Source: Chloroflexota bacterium (lineage in GTDB: Bacteria; Chloroflexota; Anaerolineae; UBA1429). Taken from it: a DNA stretch of 14,833 bases. Positions 1 through 7,849 of this stretch are shown piece by piece (position 1 is the first letter of the stretch; every line of letters starts with the position of its first letter). Under the pieces are notes generated by a model. The model saw only the letters and a program-made list of their open reading frames with translations. It was not told where the DNA came from and did no database searches. A program made the position numbers and the translations under genes. The stretch is from contig JAAZBQ010000803.1 in assembly GCA_012513725.1 (NCBI GenBank), positions 1 to 14,833 of the forward strand, given 5' to 3'.

Positions 1-2
1 AT

Positions 3-89
3 CATCTGGAGCGGAGCGAGGACGGCGGAGGCACCTTTACCGAGCGCAGCATGATGCACGAGGGGGAGCTGTACCGCGGGAGGCGGTAG
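3..89 (+). CDS. C-terminal end of an unidentified protein (5' part outside window)
   Basis: Reading from position 3, 28 sense codons run without interruption to a TAG at 87-89. The peptide ends in ...TFTERSMMHEGELYRGRR, a composition that looks like genuine protein rather than a shadow frame. The other two forward frames are less convincing, and one of them stops at 52-54. A strong rho-independent terminator begins about 26 nt after the stop, which is what the end of a real transcription unit should look like. The family cannot be named from so short a piece. It converges on the transporter operon. Confidence 0.45.
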   Translation, partial: HLERSEDGGGTFTERSMMHEGELYRGRR

Positions 90-114
90 AGGCCGCTGAC
101 TGACGCGACCAATG

Positions 115-147
115 AGAGAGGCGGGCCGCTGGCCCGCCTCTTTGTTT
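115..147 (+). terminator. Rho-independent terminator
   Basis: Perfect 11-bp stem: 117-127 pairs with 131-141 around a GCT loop, and A115/G116 can extend it by pairing with T143/T142. It is followed by a T-rich tract (TTTGTTT, 141-147). The tail is on the plus strand, so it terminates the gene ending at 89. On the minus strand it lies just past the oppF stop and may also protect or end that transcript, although the minus-strand tail is not T-rich. Confidence 0.85.
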
Positions 148-177
148 CGTCATGCGGTGTGACGGTCGATCAAACCA

Positions 178-1257
178 TCACACAGGCTGCAGGCTGGCCG
201 AGTCGCCCCGCGCCTGGCCCCCCACGCCCCGCAGGCTGAGCTGCTCGGCATAGTGGCAAGCGACGAACCGATTCGGCTGCACCTCCCGGAGTTCCGGCAT
301 CTCGTGCTTGCAGTTCTCCCGGGCATAGCGGCAACGGGGGTGAAAGTAGCAGCCGCTCGGCGGGTTCGAGGGATCGGCGACCTCGCCTTCGAGGATCATG
401 CGCTTGGAGCGCAGGCGTGGATCCGGTTTGGGCACGGCCGACATCAGCGCCTCGGTATACGGGTGCAGGGGCTCCTCATACAGATCGTGGGTTTTGGAAA
501 GCTCCACGATGTGCCCCACGTACATCACCGCCACGCGGTTGCACAGATAGCGCACCACGCTGAGGTCATGGGCGACAAACAGGTAGGTCAGCTGATACTC
601 CTCCTGGAGGTCCTGCAGGAGGTTCAGCACCTGGGCGCGCACCGATACGTCCAGCGCCGAGACGGGCTCGTCGGCCACCACCAAGCGCGGCGACACGCCC
701 AGAGCCCGGGCGATGCCGATCCGCTGGCGCTCACCACCGGAAAAGGCGTGCGGATAGCGGTGCAGGTACTCGGGGCGTAGCCCCACCCGCCGCAGCAGCC
801 CGGCAACCCGATCCTCCAACTCCTTGCCGCTGGCGATGTTGTTGTTCCGCAGCGGCTCGCCCACGATGTTCAGCACGTTCATTCGCGGGTTGAGCGAAGC
901 ATAGGGGTCCTGGAAGATGATGCGAATGTCCTTGCGGATGGGCCGCAACGCATCTTCCTCGAGGGACGCAATGTCCACCTCTTCCCCCGACGCGGTGCGG
1001 TACAGAATGCTTCCGTCGGTGGGGTCGTAAACTCGCAGGATGCAGCGACCGGTGGTGGTCTTGCCGCATCCCGATTCGCCCACGAGGCCGAGCGTCTCTC
1101 CCTGCCGCACGAAAAAGTTGACGCCGTCGACGGCGCGGACGTGACCGATCACCCGTCGCAAGAGCCCCCCCTTGACGATGGGGAAGTGCATCTTGAGGTT
1201 CGTCACCTGCAAGAGGTTTTGGTCGTTCATCGTGTTCTGCTGTTGCACGTCGCTCAC
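178..1257 (-). CDS. oppF: Peptide-type ABC importer, ATP-binding subunit OppF/DppF
   Basis: One of two ATPases that power an Opp/Dpp-type importer at the inner face of the membrane. 359 residues, normal for the family. The ABC motifs are intact: Walker A GESGCGKT (60-67), Q-loop Gln116, signature FSGGE (172-176), Walker B LVVADE (192-197), H-loop His230. The C-terminal oligopeptide extension carries a Cys cluster in the form C-x5-C-x6-C plus a later Cys in FVACHY. In solved Opp-type ATPases this region binds a [4Fe-4S] cluster. The start is a GTG whose bases overlap the oppD stop as GTGA, implying translational coupling. An in-frame ATG nine codons on (1228-1230) has no Shine-Dalgarno and is less likely. 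Last gene of the five-gene operon. The substrate cannot be told from the ATPase. Confidence 0.93.
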   Translation of the reverse strand: MSDVQQQNTMNDQNLLQVTNLKMHFPIVKGGLLRRVIGHVRAVDGVNFFVRQGETLGLVGESGCGKTTTGRCILRVYDPTDGSILYRTASGEEVDIASLEEDALRPIRKDIRIIFQDPYASLNPRMNVLNIVGEPLRNNNIASGKELEDRVAGLLRRVGLRPEYLHRYPHAFSGGERQRIGIARALGVSPRLVVADEPVSALDVSVRAQVLNLLQDLQEEYQLTYLFVAHDLSVVRYLCNRVAVMYVGHIVELSKTHDLYEEPLHPYTEALMSAVPKPDPRLRSKRMILEGEVADPSNPPSGCYFHPRCRYARENCKHEMPELREVQPNRFVACHYAEQLSLRGVGGQARGDSASLQPV

Positions 1258-2270
1258 CCCCTACACGCGCAGCAAGTGACTTCATGGTTGGGCGCCACCT
1301 CGACGGTGACGGGCGTCTCCACATCGCACAGGCCTGCCTGAGCGGCATCGCAACGCGGATGGAACACACACCCCGAGGGACGGTTGAACGGGTCGGGCAC
1401 CATGCCGCGGATGGTGGCCAGCCGTTCGCGGGCTTCGCTGCCCACCGTGGGAATGGAGCGCAGGAGCGCCTGCGTGTACGGGTGGCGCGCATCGTGAAAG
1501 ATCGTGTCGACGTCGGCGTGCTCGGCCACCCGGCCCAGGTACATCACCGCCACGTCGTCAGCCATCTCGGCCACGACCCCCAGGTCGTGGGTGATCAGCA
1601 TGATGGCCATACCGATCTGCTCCTGCATCTCGCGCAGGAGGTCCAGGATCTGGGCCTGGGTGGTGACGTCGAGGGCCGTGGTGGGCTCGTCGGCGATCAA
1701 CAGACTCGGCCGGCAGGCAATGGCCATCGCGATGACGGCGCGCTGACACATCCCGCCGGAGAGTTGGTAGGGATAGGCATCCACCCGCGCCTCCGGGCGC
1801 GCGATGCCGACGTCGCGAAGGAGCTCGATCGTTCGGTCGCGCGCGTCGGCTTTGGAGATGTCCTGGTGGAGGAGCAAGTTCTCACTGATCTGCGAGCCGA
1901 TTGTATAGTGTGGGCTCAACGAGGCCATCGGCTCCTGGAAGATCATCGAGATCTCTTTGCCGCGAATCTCGCGCATCTCGCGGCTCTGGTCTCGGAACGC
2001 ACCGAGGTTCAGATCCTCGGTCTGGCCACCCTTCATCTTGCGGCGGAAGACAATCTCGCCACTCACGATGCGTCCGGGCTGCTCCACGATGCGCAACACG
2101 GATCGCGCAGTGACGCTCTTGCCGCAGCCGCTTTCGCCCACCACGCCCAGCGTGCTGCCGGGGCGGATGCGCAGGTTCACCCCCTCGACCGCCTTGACCA
2201 CTCCCTGATGCAGGTAAAAGTAGGTGTGGAGGTCGCGTACTTGCAGCAGATAGCCGTTATCGTTCGTCAT
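1254..2270 (-). CDS. oppD: Peptide-type ABC importer, ATP-binding subunit OppD/DppD
   Basis: Partner ATPase of OppF in the importer. 338 residues from the ATG at 2268-2270, which follows an AGGAG Shine-Dalgarno that itself overlaps the oppC stop codon. The upstream in-frame extension to 2432 lies inside oppC and is rejected. Motifs: Walker A GESGCGKS (45-52), Q-loop Gln112, signature LSGGM (170-174), Walker B LLIADE (190-195), H-loop His228. The residue after LSGGM is Cys175 (TGT), where LSGGMRQR with Arg is usual; a single C-to-T change of CGT would explain it. The C-terminal tail has the C-x5-C-x7-C motif plus further Cys residues, as in Fe-S-containing Opp ATPases. It overlaps oppF by 4 nt. 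Confidence 0.93.
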   Translation of the reverse strand: MTNDNGYLLQVRDLHTYFYLHQGVVKAVEGVNLRIRPGSTLGVVGESGCGKSVTARSVLRIVEQPGRIVSGEIVFRRKMKGGQTEDLNLGAFRDQSREMREIRGKEISMIFQEPMASLSPHYTIGSQISENLLLHQDISKADARDRTIELLRDVGIARPEARVDAYPYQLSGGMCQRAVIAMAIACRPSLLIADEPTTALDVTTQAQILDLLREMQEQIGMAIMLITHDLGVVAEMADDVAVMYLGRVAEHADVDTIFHDARHPYTQALLRSIPTVGSEARERLATIRGMVPDPFNRPSGCVFHPRCDAAQAGLCDVETPVTVEVAPNHEVTCCACRG

Positions 2271-2278
2271 GTGTTCTC

Positions 2279-3445
2279 CTATCTGCCGTAGGGATCCGCT
2301 GCGTCGCGCAGGCCATCGCCGAGAAAGTTCAGGGTCAACACGGTCACCACCACGAGCAGCGCGGGAGAGAGCAGCCAGGGCGCCGAGGAGACTGCCCGGA
2401 TGTTCTGGGCATCCTGGAGAAGCACGCCCCACGACACCACCGGGGGCTGCAGGCCAAGACCCAGGAAGGAGAGCGACGTCTCCGACAAGATCATCCCGGG
2501 GATGGCCAGGGTGATCGAGGCAATCATGTGGCTGGCAAAGGACGGCACCATGTGCCGGAGGATGACGCGCATCTCGCTGGCGTTATCCAGCCGCGCACAG
2601 ACGACAAAGTCCTCTTCTCGAAGCGCGAGAAAGCGCCCGCGCACCGAGCGAGCCAGCCCTGTCCACCCGATGATCGACAGGATCACGGTAATGGCAAAGT
2701 AGATCCGCAGCGGCGGCCAGTTGGTCGGCACCGCGGCGGCCAGGCCCATCCACAGAGGGATGGTAGGTATCGAGCGGAGGAACTCGATGACGCGCTGAAT
2801 GGCCTCGTCGATCACCCCGCCATAGTAGCCGGAGACACCGCCCAGGATGGTGCCCAGGACGAAGCTCAGCGCCACGCCCACCAGCCCGATCGACATGGAG
2901 ATCCGCGTGCCGTAGATCATGCGCGACAGCACATCACGCCCCAGGCGATCGGCGCCGGCCAGGTGCACGACCTGCGTCGAGTCCACCGGACCAAACAGGT
3001 GCAGGTCCGAGGCGATGATGCCCCATAGCTTGTAGGGATCGCCGCGCACGAACAGCCCTAGCGGAATGCGTGTTGTCTCGTCCACGGTGAAGACGCGACG
3101 GAGCGCCTCCTGCTCGATCTCCTGAGTGAGGCCAAAGACATAGGGCCTCACCAAGCGTCCCTCATAAAAGAGGTGAACGCGCTGGGGCGGCGCATAGGTG
3201 TACTGGGCGTTGTAGGTTCCCGGCAGCGAGGGCGCCAGCGGCTCGACGAACACGGCAACGCCGTACAGCAGGATCAGCAAGACCCCAGAATAGAGGGCCA
3301 ATCGGTGATCGCGGAACTTCCACCAGATCAGCTGCCACTGTGACGCAACGTATACGTCGGACTCGACCTCTGGCACACCGGTCCCGGCCGCTGCGGCAAG
3401 CGCGGCAGCATTTCGTTCCTCAACGGAGCGTTCGTTCAGATCCAT
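2279..3445 (-). CDS. oppC: Peptide-type ABC importer, permease OppC/DppC
   Basis: Inner-membrane permease, the second half of the translocation pore. 388 residues, somewhat long for OppC because roughly 90 residues (about 73-160) separate TM1 from the next helix as an extracytoplasmic insert. It has a cytoplasmic N-terminus, TM1 at about 49-70, and the family motif GADRLGRDVLSRMIYGTR (164-181). Several further hydrophobic helices follow (about 183-203, 227-239, 249-265, 305-330, 356-375). The EAA loop that docks on the ATPases is at about 279-301. There the usual LG-A-S is D-N-A-S, so the normally conserved Gly is Asn288. The ATG start is 17 nt after the oppB stop with only a weak GGTGG-type ribosome site, suggesting reinitiation or coupling. 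The oppD ATG follows 8 nt after its stop. Confidence 0.92.
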   Translation of the reverse strand: MDLNERSVEERNAAALAAAAGTGVPEVESDVYVASQWQLIWWKFRDHRLALYSGVLLILLYGVAVFVEPLAPSLPGTYNAQYTYAPPQRVHLFYEGRLVRPYVFGLTQEIEQEALRRVFTVDETTRIPLGLFVRGDPYKLWGIIASDLHLFGPVDSTQVVHLAGADRLGRDVLSRMIYGTRISMSIGLVGVALSFVLGTILGGVSGYYGGVIDEAIQRVIEFLRSIPTIPLWMGLAAAVPTNWPPLRIYFAITVILSIIGWTGLARSVRGRFLALREEDFVVCARLDNASEMRVILRHMVPSFASHMIASITLAIPGMILSETSLSFLGLGLQPPVVSWGVLLQDAQNIRAVSSAPWLLSPALLVVVTVLTLNFLGDGLRDAADPYGR

Positions 3446-3462
3446 GTTTCCACCGTCGCGTT

Positions 3463-4446
3463 CTATGTGAAGCGGATGCGTGGGTCCAGCCAGGCCAAGA
3501 GGATGTCCGAGATCAGCGTGCCCAACACCGTCAGGGCACTGAGCATCAGCATAAAGGAGCCGGCTAGGAACATATCTTGCGAGCGCAACGCGCGCAGATA
3601 CAGCGGTCCTGACGTAGGCAAGCTGAGCACCACCGCCACGATGGTGGATCCGGACACTAGGCTGGGCAGGATCCAGCCCACGGAGGAGACGAAGGGATTG
3701 AGCGCAGCACGGACCGGGTATTTGATGAGGAGTCGCGCCTCACTGAGCCCCTTGGAGCGCGCCGTCAACACGTAGGGCTTGTGCAGCTCGTCGAGGAGAT
3801 TGGCGCGCATCACCCGGATCAGACTGGCCGTGCTCGAAACGCCGAGTACCACCATGGGGATCCACAGGTGCCCGATGAGATCCTTGACCTTGGCCAGTGA
3901 CCAGGGTGCATCGACGTACTCGGGCGAAAAGAGACCACCAACGCTCTGGCCGAACTGGGAAAAGGCGATCCACATTAGCACCAGTGCGAGCAAAAAGTTG
4001 GGGGTTGCAACACCAAGGAAAGAGATAAATGTAGCCAAATAGTCGCCGATCGAGTATTGCCGAACGGCCGAGTAAAAGCCAATGGGAAATGCCACCAGCC
4101 AGGTGAAGATCAGGGTCGCACTGGAGATCACCATAGTGAGCGCCAGGCGCTCCCAGATGAGCTCGCCGACCGGCCGGTCCCAGTCCATGGACCAGCCAAA
4201 GTCACCACTGAACATGTTGGTAATCCACTTGACGTACTGCAGGTGGATGGGCTTGTCGAGCCCGTAGCGCGCATAGAGCGCGTCGACCACCTCGGGCTCC
4301 ACGAGGTCGCCAGAGGCCTGCAGCCGGGCGACATAGGTGGTCAAATAGTCCCCAGGCGGCAACTGGATGATGATGAACGACACGATGGAGATAGCTATCA
4401 AGGTCGGAATCATGAACAGCAGACGTCTGCCGATGTATGCAAGCAC
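3463..4446 (-). CDS. oppB: Peptide-type ABC importer, permease OppB/DppB
   Basis: Inner-membrane permease that pairs with OppC. 327 residues, the usual size. The N-terminus VLAYIGRRLLFMIPTL is the typical OppB opening, with Arg residues before TM1. Hydrophobic helices are visible at about 10-28, 103-125, 138-163, 194-212, 257-275 and 296-320. The EAA loop (about 226-248, TARSKGLSEARLL) keeps its Gly. I chose the GTG at 4444-4446 because the family start aligns there and a GAGGGG Shine-Dalgarno lies 5 nt upstream. The open frame continues to 4623, but that extension overlaps the binding-protein gene and looks non-coding. It lies 110 nt after the binding-protein gene, with a hairpin in the gap. 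Confidence 0.92.
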   Translation of the reverse strand: MLAYIGRRLLFMIPTLIAISIVSFIIIQLPPGDYLTTYVARLQASGDLVEPEVVDALYARYGLDKPIHLQYVKWITNMFSGDFGWSMDWDRPVGELIWERLALTMVISSATLIFTWLVAFPIGFYSAVRQYSIGDYLATFISFLGVATPNFLLALVLMWIAFSQFGQSVGGLFSPEYVDAPWSLAKVKDLIGHLWIPMVVLGVSSTASLIRVMRANLLDELHKPYVLTARSKGLSEARLLIKYPVRAALNPFVSSVGWILPSLVSGSTIVAVVLSLPTSGPLYLRALRSQDMFLAGSFMLMLSALTVLGTLISDILLAWLDPRIRFT

Positions 4447-4514
4447 GTTCGCCCCTCTCTGCAAGTAGCCCGCCGCCGACCCAAGTATCCGGCGGCGCGA
4501 CAGACCGCGGGCCT

Positions 4515-4545
4515 GCCGGGGAGGCCCGCAGGAGGCCTCCCCGGC
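4515..4545 (-). promoter_or_regulatory. Intercistronic hairpin between binding protein and permease genes
   Basis: Perfect 11-bp GC-rich inverted repeat (4515-4525 with 4535-4545, one more possible pair inside, 9-nt loop) in the 110-nt gap after the binding-protein stop. No T-run follows on the minus strand, so it is not a classic full terminator. Such elements behind binding-protein genes are known to stall 3' exonucleases or attenuate transcription, so that more binding protein than membrane complex is made. That role here is an inference. Confidence 0.65.
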
Positions 4546-4556
4546 GACACGACACG

Positions 4557-6539
4557 CTACTGCTCGATGTAGTACTGCTCGGGCATGGTTTGCGCCGGAG
4601 CGTTGCAGATGTGCCACTGCCACACGCCTTCGGCCGGCACGTTCTTAAAGTTGTTCTTGACGATGCCGTAGGCGTTATAGTAGCGCGTGGTGCCGATGCA
4701 CCAGAACTGCTCCTGTGCGATGTCCAGGATCTGCTTCATCAGCGCCTTTTGCTTCTCGGGATCGGGCTCCGCCTCGATCTCGCGGTACAGGCGCTGCTGC
4801 TCCTTGGCGGCCTCCGGCGGCTCCTCGCCCTTCTGCCCATCGGTGTTCCACCAGTCGGCCCAGGCGATGCCATAGATCGACTCGTTGCTGTAGGGCATGT
4901 ACCAGCGCGGGTCAATGACGATCGCCACGCCGTCGGCGCCAGTCCAGGTCATGCAGTCGTGGTCGTAGGCGGCCTTGCGCTCGTAGAAGAGGGAGCGATC
5001 GATGGTCTTGACCGCGCCGTCTACACCGATGGCGCGCCAGTAAGACAGCACCATCTCCATGATCTCGGCCCAGGGCTCGAGCGCCGAGATTACCTCGACA
5101 TCGATGTAGAGGGGTTGTCCGTCAAAGCGTAGGCGCATGCCGTTGGCGTCGCGCTCCAGCCCCAGATCATCCAGCATCTGGTTGGCTAGGTCGGGATCGT
5201 ACTCCAGGTACTGCTGCTCGAGGCCTTCGTGATAGTGCACTGACTCGGGAACCGGCGAGGGCTGCGCCGGAACGCCATCGCCCACATAGATCGTGTCGAT
5301 GATCTCCTGGCGGTTGATGGCGTGGGAGAGCGCAACGCGAAAGTCCTTTTTCAGGTAGACTTCTTTCTTGCCGGGATCCTTGTGGTTCAGGTTCAGGGCA
5401 ATGACGCAAGGAGACTCGAACGCATACTTGATCCCAAAGAAGTGGTAGTCGCCCTGTTCCTGGTTGTCAAAGAAGACCGACTTGTTGGCGGGCGTGGCGA
5501 TGTGGCGGTCCATCATCCCGATCTCGCCGTTGAGGGCCTTCATCACCAGCACTTCCACCGTCTCGGCGATGGGATAAACCACCCTGTCGATGTACGGGAG
5601 CTGGTTACCGTCCGGATCCACCTTGAAATAGTAGGGGTTCCGCTCGCCCACCAACTGCGTACCCGACCCGACGGGCACGGTCACCTTCCAGGCGAGCAGG
5701 CCCGGGCGCTCCTCGTTGTTCCAGCGGTCGTTCTTGTCGCCGTAGAGCGCCATCCACGACTCGAGCTTGTCGTCGGCAACCGTCTGCTCTACGGCTTCCT
5801 TGTTAAAGTCGATGTGGAACTGCTCGAGATAGTGCGAGGGAACGAACGGTTCCGAAGAACCCATGCGCAGAATAAAGAGGCCGTTGGGATTGGGGAAGCT
5901 GAACTGCACGGTAACGTCATCGACCTTGGTGACCGACCCAACCTCACCACCCGGGCGCATCCAGGAGGTGATCGTGGGGGTCAACTCCTTGTTCATCAGC
6001 GCGTGCTCGTACCACCAGACAAAGTTGTCGGCGTTGAACGGGGCTCCGTCCGACCACTTCATCCCCTTGCGGAGGTGGAAGATGAACGTCTTGCCATCAT
6101 CCGACACCTCCCAGCTGGAAGCGATGTTGGGGATGATGGAAGCGAGGTCCGGCGCCCACCGCAACAGCGGATCGTTGCCCATGGAGCGGCTTAGCCAGGC
6201 AGTATCCGCGCGACCGAGGAGACCAGTGCTCCAGGTCCCGCCGTACTGACCGATGTTCTCCCAAGGCGTAATGACCAATGGGTCTACAGGGAGGCGTTCC
6301 TCAACGGGTGGGAGGTTGCCCGAGGCTACCTCTTGGGCGAACTGGGGAGCCTCGCCATACTTGCCGTCCGATGCTGACCCACCGCTTGGGGCAGCGGGCG
6401 CTGCCGGGGCCGTGGTGGGCTGGGTGGCCGCGGGGGCCGTAGCCGGCGCCGGCTGACCACAGGCGGCGATGACACCGCCCGCCGAAACGACAGCGGACAC
6501 GCGCATAAAGTCACGACGCGAGATGAGACGTCCGGTCAT
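4557..6539 (-). CDS. Family 5 extracellular solute-binding lipoprotein of the peptide-type importer
   Basis: High-affinity receptor that delivers substrate to OppB/OppC. 660 residues, long for SBP family 5. The N-terminus has a Tat-like twin-arginine motif SRRDFM (7-12), a short hydrophobic stretch, and a lipobox ending VIAAC with the lipidated Cys27. An Ala/Pro/Thr linker (about 28-58) follows, so it is probably a Tat-exported lipoprotein. The family 5 signature sits at about 152-176 (TFIFHLRKGMKWSDGAPF, then the following helix). The start is the ATG at 6539 behind two overlapping GGAG/GAGGAG sites. It is first in the operon, about 220 nt downstream of a good promoter. Family 5 proteins bind peptides, nickel, opines or oligosaccharides; nothing here fixes the ligand, so no oppA symbol is given. 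Confidence 0.9.
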   Translation of the reverse strand: MTGRLISRRDFMRVSAVVSAGGVIAACGQPAPATAPAATQPTTAPAAPAAPSGGSASDGKYGEAPQFAQEVASGNLPPVEERLPVDPLVITPWENIGQYGGTWSTGLLGRADTAWLSRSMGNDPLLRWAPDLASIIPNIASSWEVSDDGKTFIFHLRKGMKWSDGAPFNADNFVWWYEHALMNKELTPTITSWMRPGGEVGSVTKVDDVTVQFSFPNPNGLFILRMGSSEPFVPSHYLEQFHIDFNKEAVEQTVADDKLESWMALYGDKNDRWNNEERPGLLAWKVTVPVGSGTQLVGERNPYYFKVDPDGNQLPYIDRVVYPIAETVEVLVMKALNGEIGMMDRHIATPANKSVFFDNQEQGDYHFFGIKYAFESPCVIALNLNHKDPGKKEVYLKKDFRVALSHAINRQEIIDTIYVGDGVPAQPSPVPESVHYHEGLEQQYLEYDPDLANQMLDDLGLERDANGMRLRFDGQPLYIDVEVISALEPWAEIMEMVLSYWRAIGVDGAVKTIDRSLFYERKAAYDHDCMTWTGADGVAIVIDPRWYMPYSNESIYGIAWADWWNTDGQKGEEPPEAAKEQQRLYREIEAEPDPEKQKALMKQILDIAQEQFWCIGTTRYYNAYGIVKNNFKNVPAEGVWQWHICNAPAQTMPEQYYIEQ

Positions 6540-6761
6540 GATGCTCCTCTCCTGAACGAAAGAACGGCGTGGGGCGGAAGGGCTATCAACAAATGTGTGC
6601 GGTCTGCTATCGTTAAGGGTGTCGAATTCCAGCGGGGGCCTGCTGCTACGCGTATTGCCCCGGGACGCGCCTCCTCTCCTGGCGTGCGCCAGTGCTGATC
6701 AGGCTGCCGATCCTGCGATGAACGGTCTAGGTGCTGCCGCAGGTGGTATACCGAAGGCAGG

Positions 6762-6790
6762 ATTCTAGCATGAACACATGCCGCGGTCAA
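6762..6790 (-). promoter_or_regulatory. Sigma70-type promoter of the ABC importer operon
   Basis: On the minus strand, TTGACC (complement of 6785-6790) and TAGAAT (complement of 6762-6767) are separated by exactly 17 nt. Each box matches the consensus at five of six positions. It faces the binding-protein gene and would give a leader of about 215 nt. Confidence 0.6.
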
Positions 6791-6999
6791 AGTGCTCTGA
6801 AGAAGCACGATATCACGCGGCAAACCGGAATCAGCCCAGCCATGCACTGGCCTGGCGGCGCGACGGCCAGCTCCCCCGGCCGCGCCGATCCGCCACATCG
6901 GCCTCGAGACGGAGCATAGCAGACCACTCTCCCTGCGGCAAGGGTGTCAGCGGCTCCCTGCGGAGCGCCCTGGCATTCGTCTCGATCGGTTCGATGCCT

Positions 7000-7027
7000 T
7001 TGACATCGCCCCACGATCTGGTATCCT
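7000..7027 (+). promoter_or_regulatory. Sigma70-type promoter of the reductase gene
   Basis: A perfect TTGACA (7000-7005), a 16-nt spacer and TATCCT (7022-7027) face the reductase gene. The predicted leader is about 140 nt. Confidence 0.5.
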
Positions 7028-7175
7028 GAGGATATGCCCTCACCCGCCCGTCGCCTGCCGGCGACGGGCCCGCCTGTACCTCACTTCCCCTTGCGCCCCT
7101 CATATCCCTCCCTCTGCAGCACCTCACGGCGGAACACCCGCGGAGGGCATATAGCCTGTCAGCGGAGGGAATGCT

Positions 7176-7790
7176 ATGAACATCGGAATAGTGGGCACCG
7201 GGCATGTGGCCGCCAGTCTCGGCAAGGTGTGGGCCGCAGCGGGCCATCACATCCTGTTCGGCTCCCGTTCGCCCGACAAGGCCGCCGCCGCCGCCCGAAC
7301 CGCCGGAGAGAACGCCGAGGGCGGCACGTACGCGCAGGCCTTCCAGTTCGGCGACGTCATTGTCTTGGCAGTGCCGTATGGGTCGATGCGCGAGATCCTG
7401 GAGACCCAGAACGACCTGGACGGCAAGATACTGGTGGATCCCAGCAACCCGGTGGGTCGAGACGGCCTGATCGTCGGACACACGACGTCAGCCGCCGAGC
7501 AGATTGCCGAGTGGGCGCCCCATACGCGCGTGGTCAAGGCGTTCAACACCATCGGCGCCGATAGCATGGCCGGGATGCACGGCTCCGAGGACACCGCGTT
7601 CATCTGCGGCGACGACGCCGAGGCGCGCGAACTGGTCATGCGCCTGGCCGCCGACCTCGGCTTTGAGGGCGTCGACGCCGGACCGCTGCGGAGCGCTCGG
7701 CTCTTGGAGCCGCTGGGCGCGCTGTGGATCCATCTAGCCTATCGGCAGGGGCTCGGCCCGGGCATCGCCTTTCAACTACTTCAGCGCTGA
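7176..7790 (+). CDS. NADP-binding oxidoreductase of the F420-dependent NADP reductase (NpdG-like) family
   Basis: 204 residues, a compact Rossmann-fold protein close to the usual length of NpdG-like NADPH:F420 reductases. The glycine-rich loop GTGHVA (7-12) is at the N-terminus. After the second strand comes FGSRSP, where Ser30-Arg31 are placed to bind the 2'-phosphate of NADP. Family-like segments follow at VLAVPYGS (63-70), LVDPSNP (86-92) and VVKAFNTIG (119-127). The start is clear: an ATG with GGAGGGA 5-6 nt upstream. Members of this family use either F420 or other electron partners, and the sequence alone does not prove F420 use. It is a single-gene unit with its own promoter, convergent with the amidohydrolase and separated from it by a hairpin. 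Confidence 0.85.
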   Translation: MNIGIVGTGHVAASLGKVWAAAGHHILFGSRSPDKAAAAARTAGENAEGGTYAQAFQFGDVIVLAVPYGSMREILETQNDLDGKILVDPSNPVGRDGLIVGHTTSAAEQIAEWAPHTRVVKAFNTIGADSMAGMHGSEDTAFICGDDAEARELVMRLAADLGFEGVDAGPLRSARLLEPLGALWIHLAYRQGLGPGIAFQLLQR

Positions 7791-7817
7791 GGCCCCCGCC
7801 GGGAGCAGGCTTGGGAA

Positions 7818-7846
7818 GGGGCCCGGTCCACGATGGACCGGGCCCC
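7818..7846. terminator. Bidirectional hairpin terminator between convergent genes
   Basis: Perfect 13-bp GC-rich stem (7818-7830 with 7834-7846) and a CGA loop. It lies between the reductase stop (7790) and the amidohydrolase stop (7850-7852), where a shared terminator is expected. No T-tract follows on either strand, so it may act as a weak terminator or as a 3'-end stabiliser for both transcripts. Confidence 0.7.
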
Positions 7847-7849
7847 GCG

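Larger units (their letters stand above)
6540..7175. other. Divergent intergenic region (636 nt) with promoters for both flanks
   Basis: No convincing gene lies here. It holds the minus-strand promoter of the transporter operon (6762-6790) with a leader of about 220 nt, and the plus-strand promoter of the reductase (7000-7027) with a leader of about 140 nt. The transporter leader contains a short CTGGCG/CGCCAG inverted repeat, but I could not recognise a T-box, riboswitch or SAM-type element. Between the two promoters (about 6791-6999) I see GC-rich sequence with only weak inverted repeats. Confidence 0.6.

Noticed and set aside
6540..6760. T-box or other riboswitch in the transporter leader
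   Set aside because: The leader is long enough, but I found no T-box core or recognisable aptamer motif, only small inverted repeats.
6536..6898. Minus-strand 120-codon frame upstream of the binding-protein gene
   Set aside because: It contains the operon promoter at 6762-6790 and its product has no domain-like features. Its overlap with the binding-protein ATG looks accidental.
7034..7564. Plus-strand 176-codon frame starting near the reductase promoter
   Set aside because: It overlaps the reductase in another frame, is Arg-rich and lacks a Shine-Dalgarno. The reductase frame carries the Rossmann motif.
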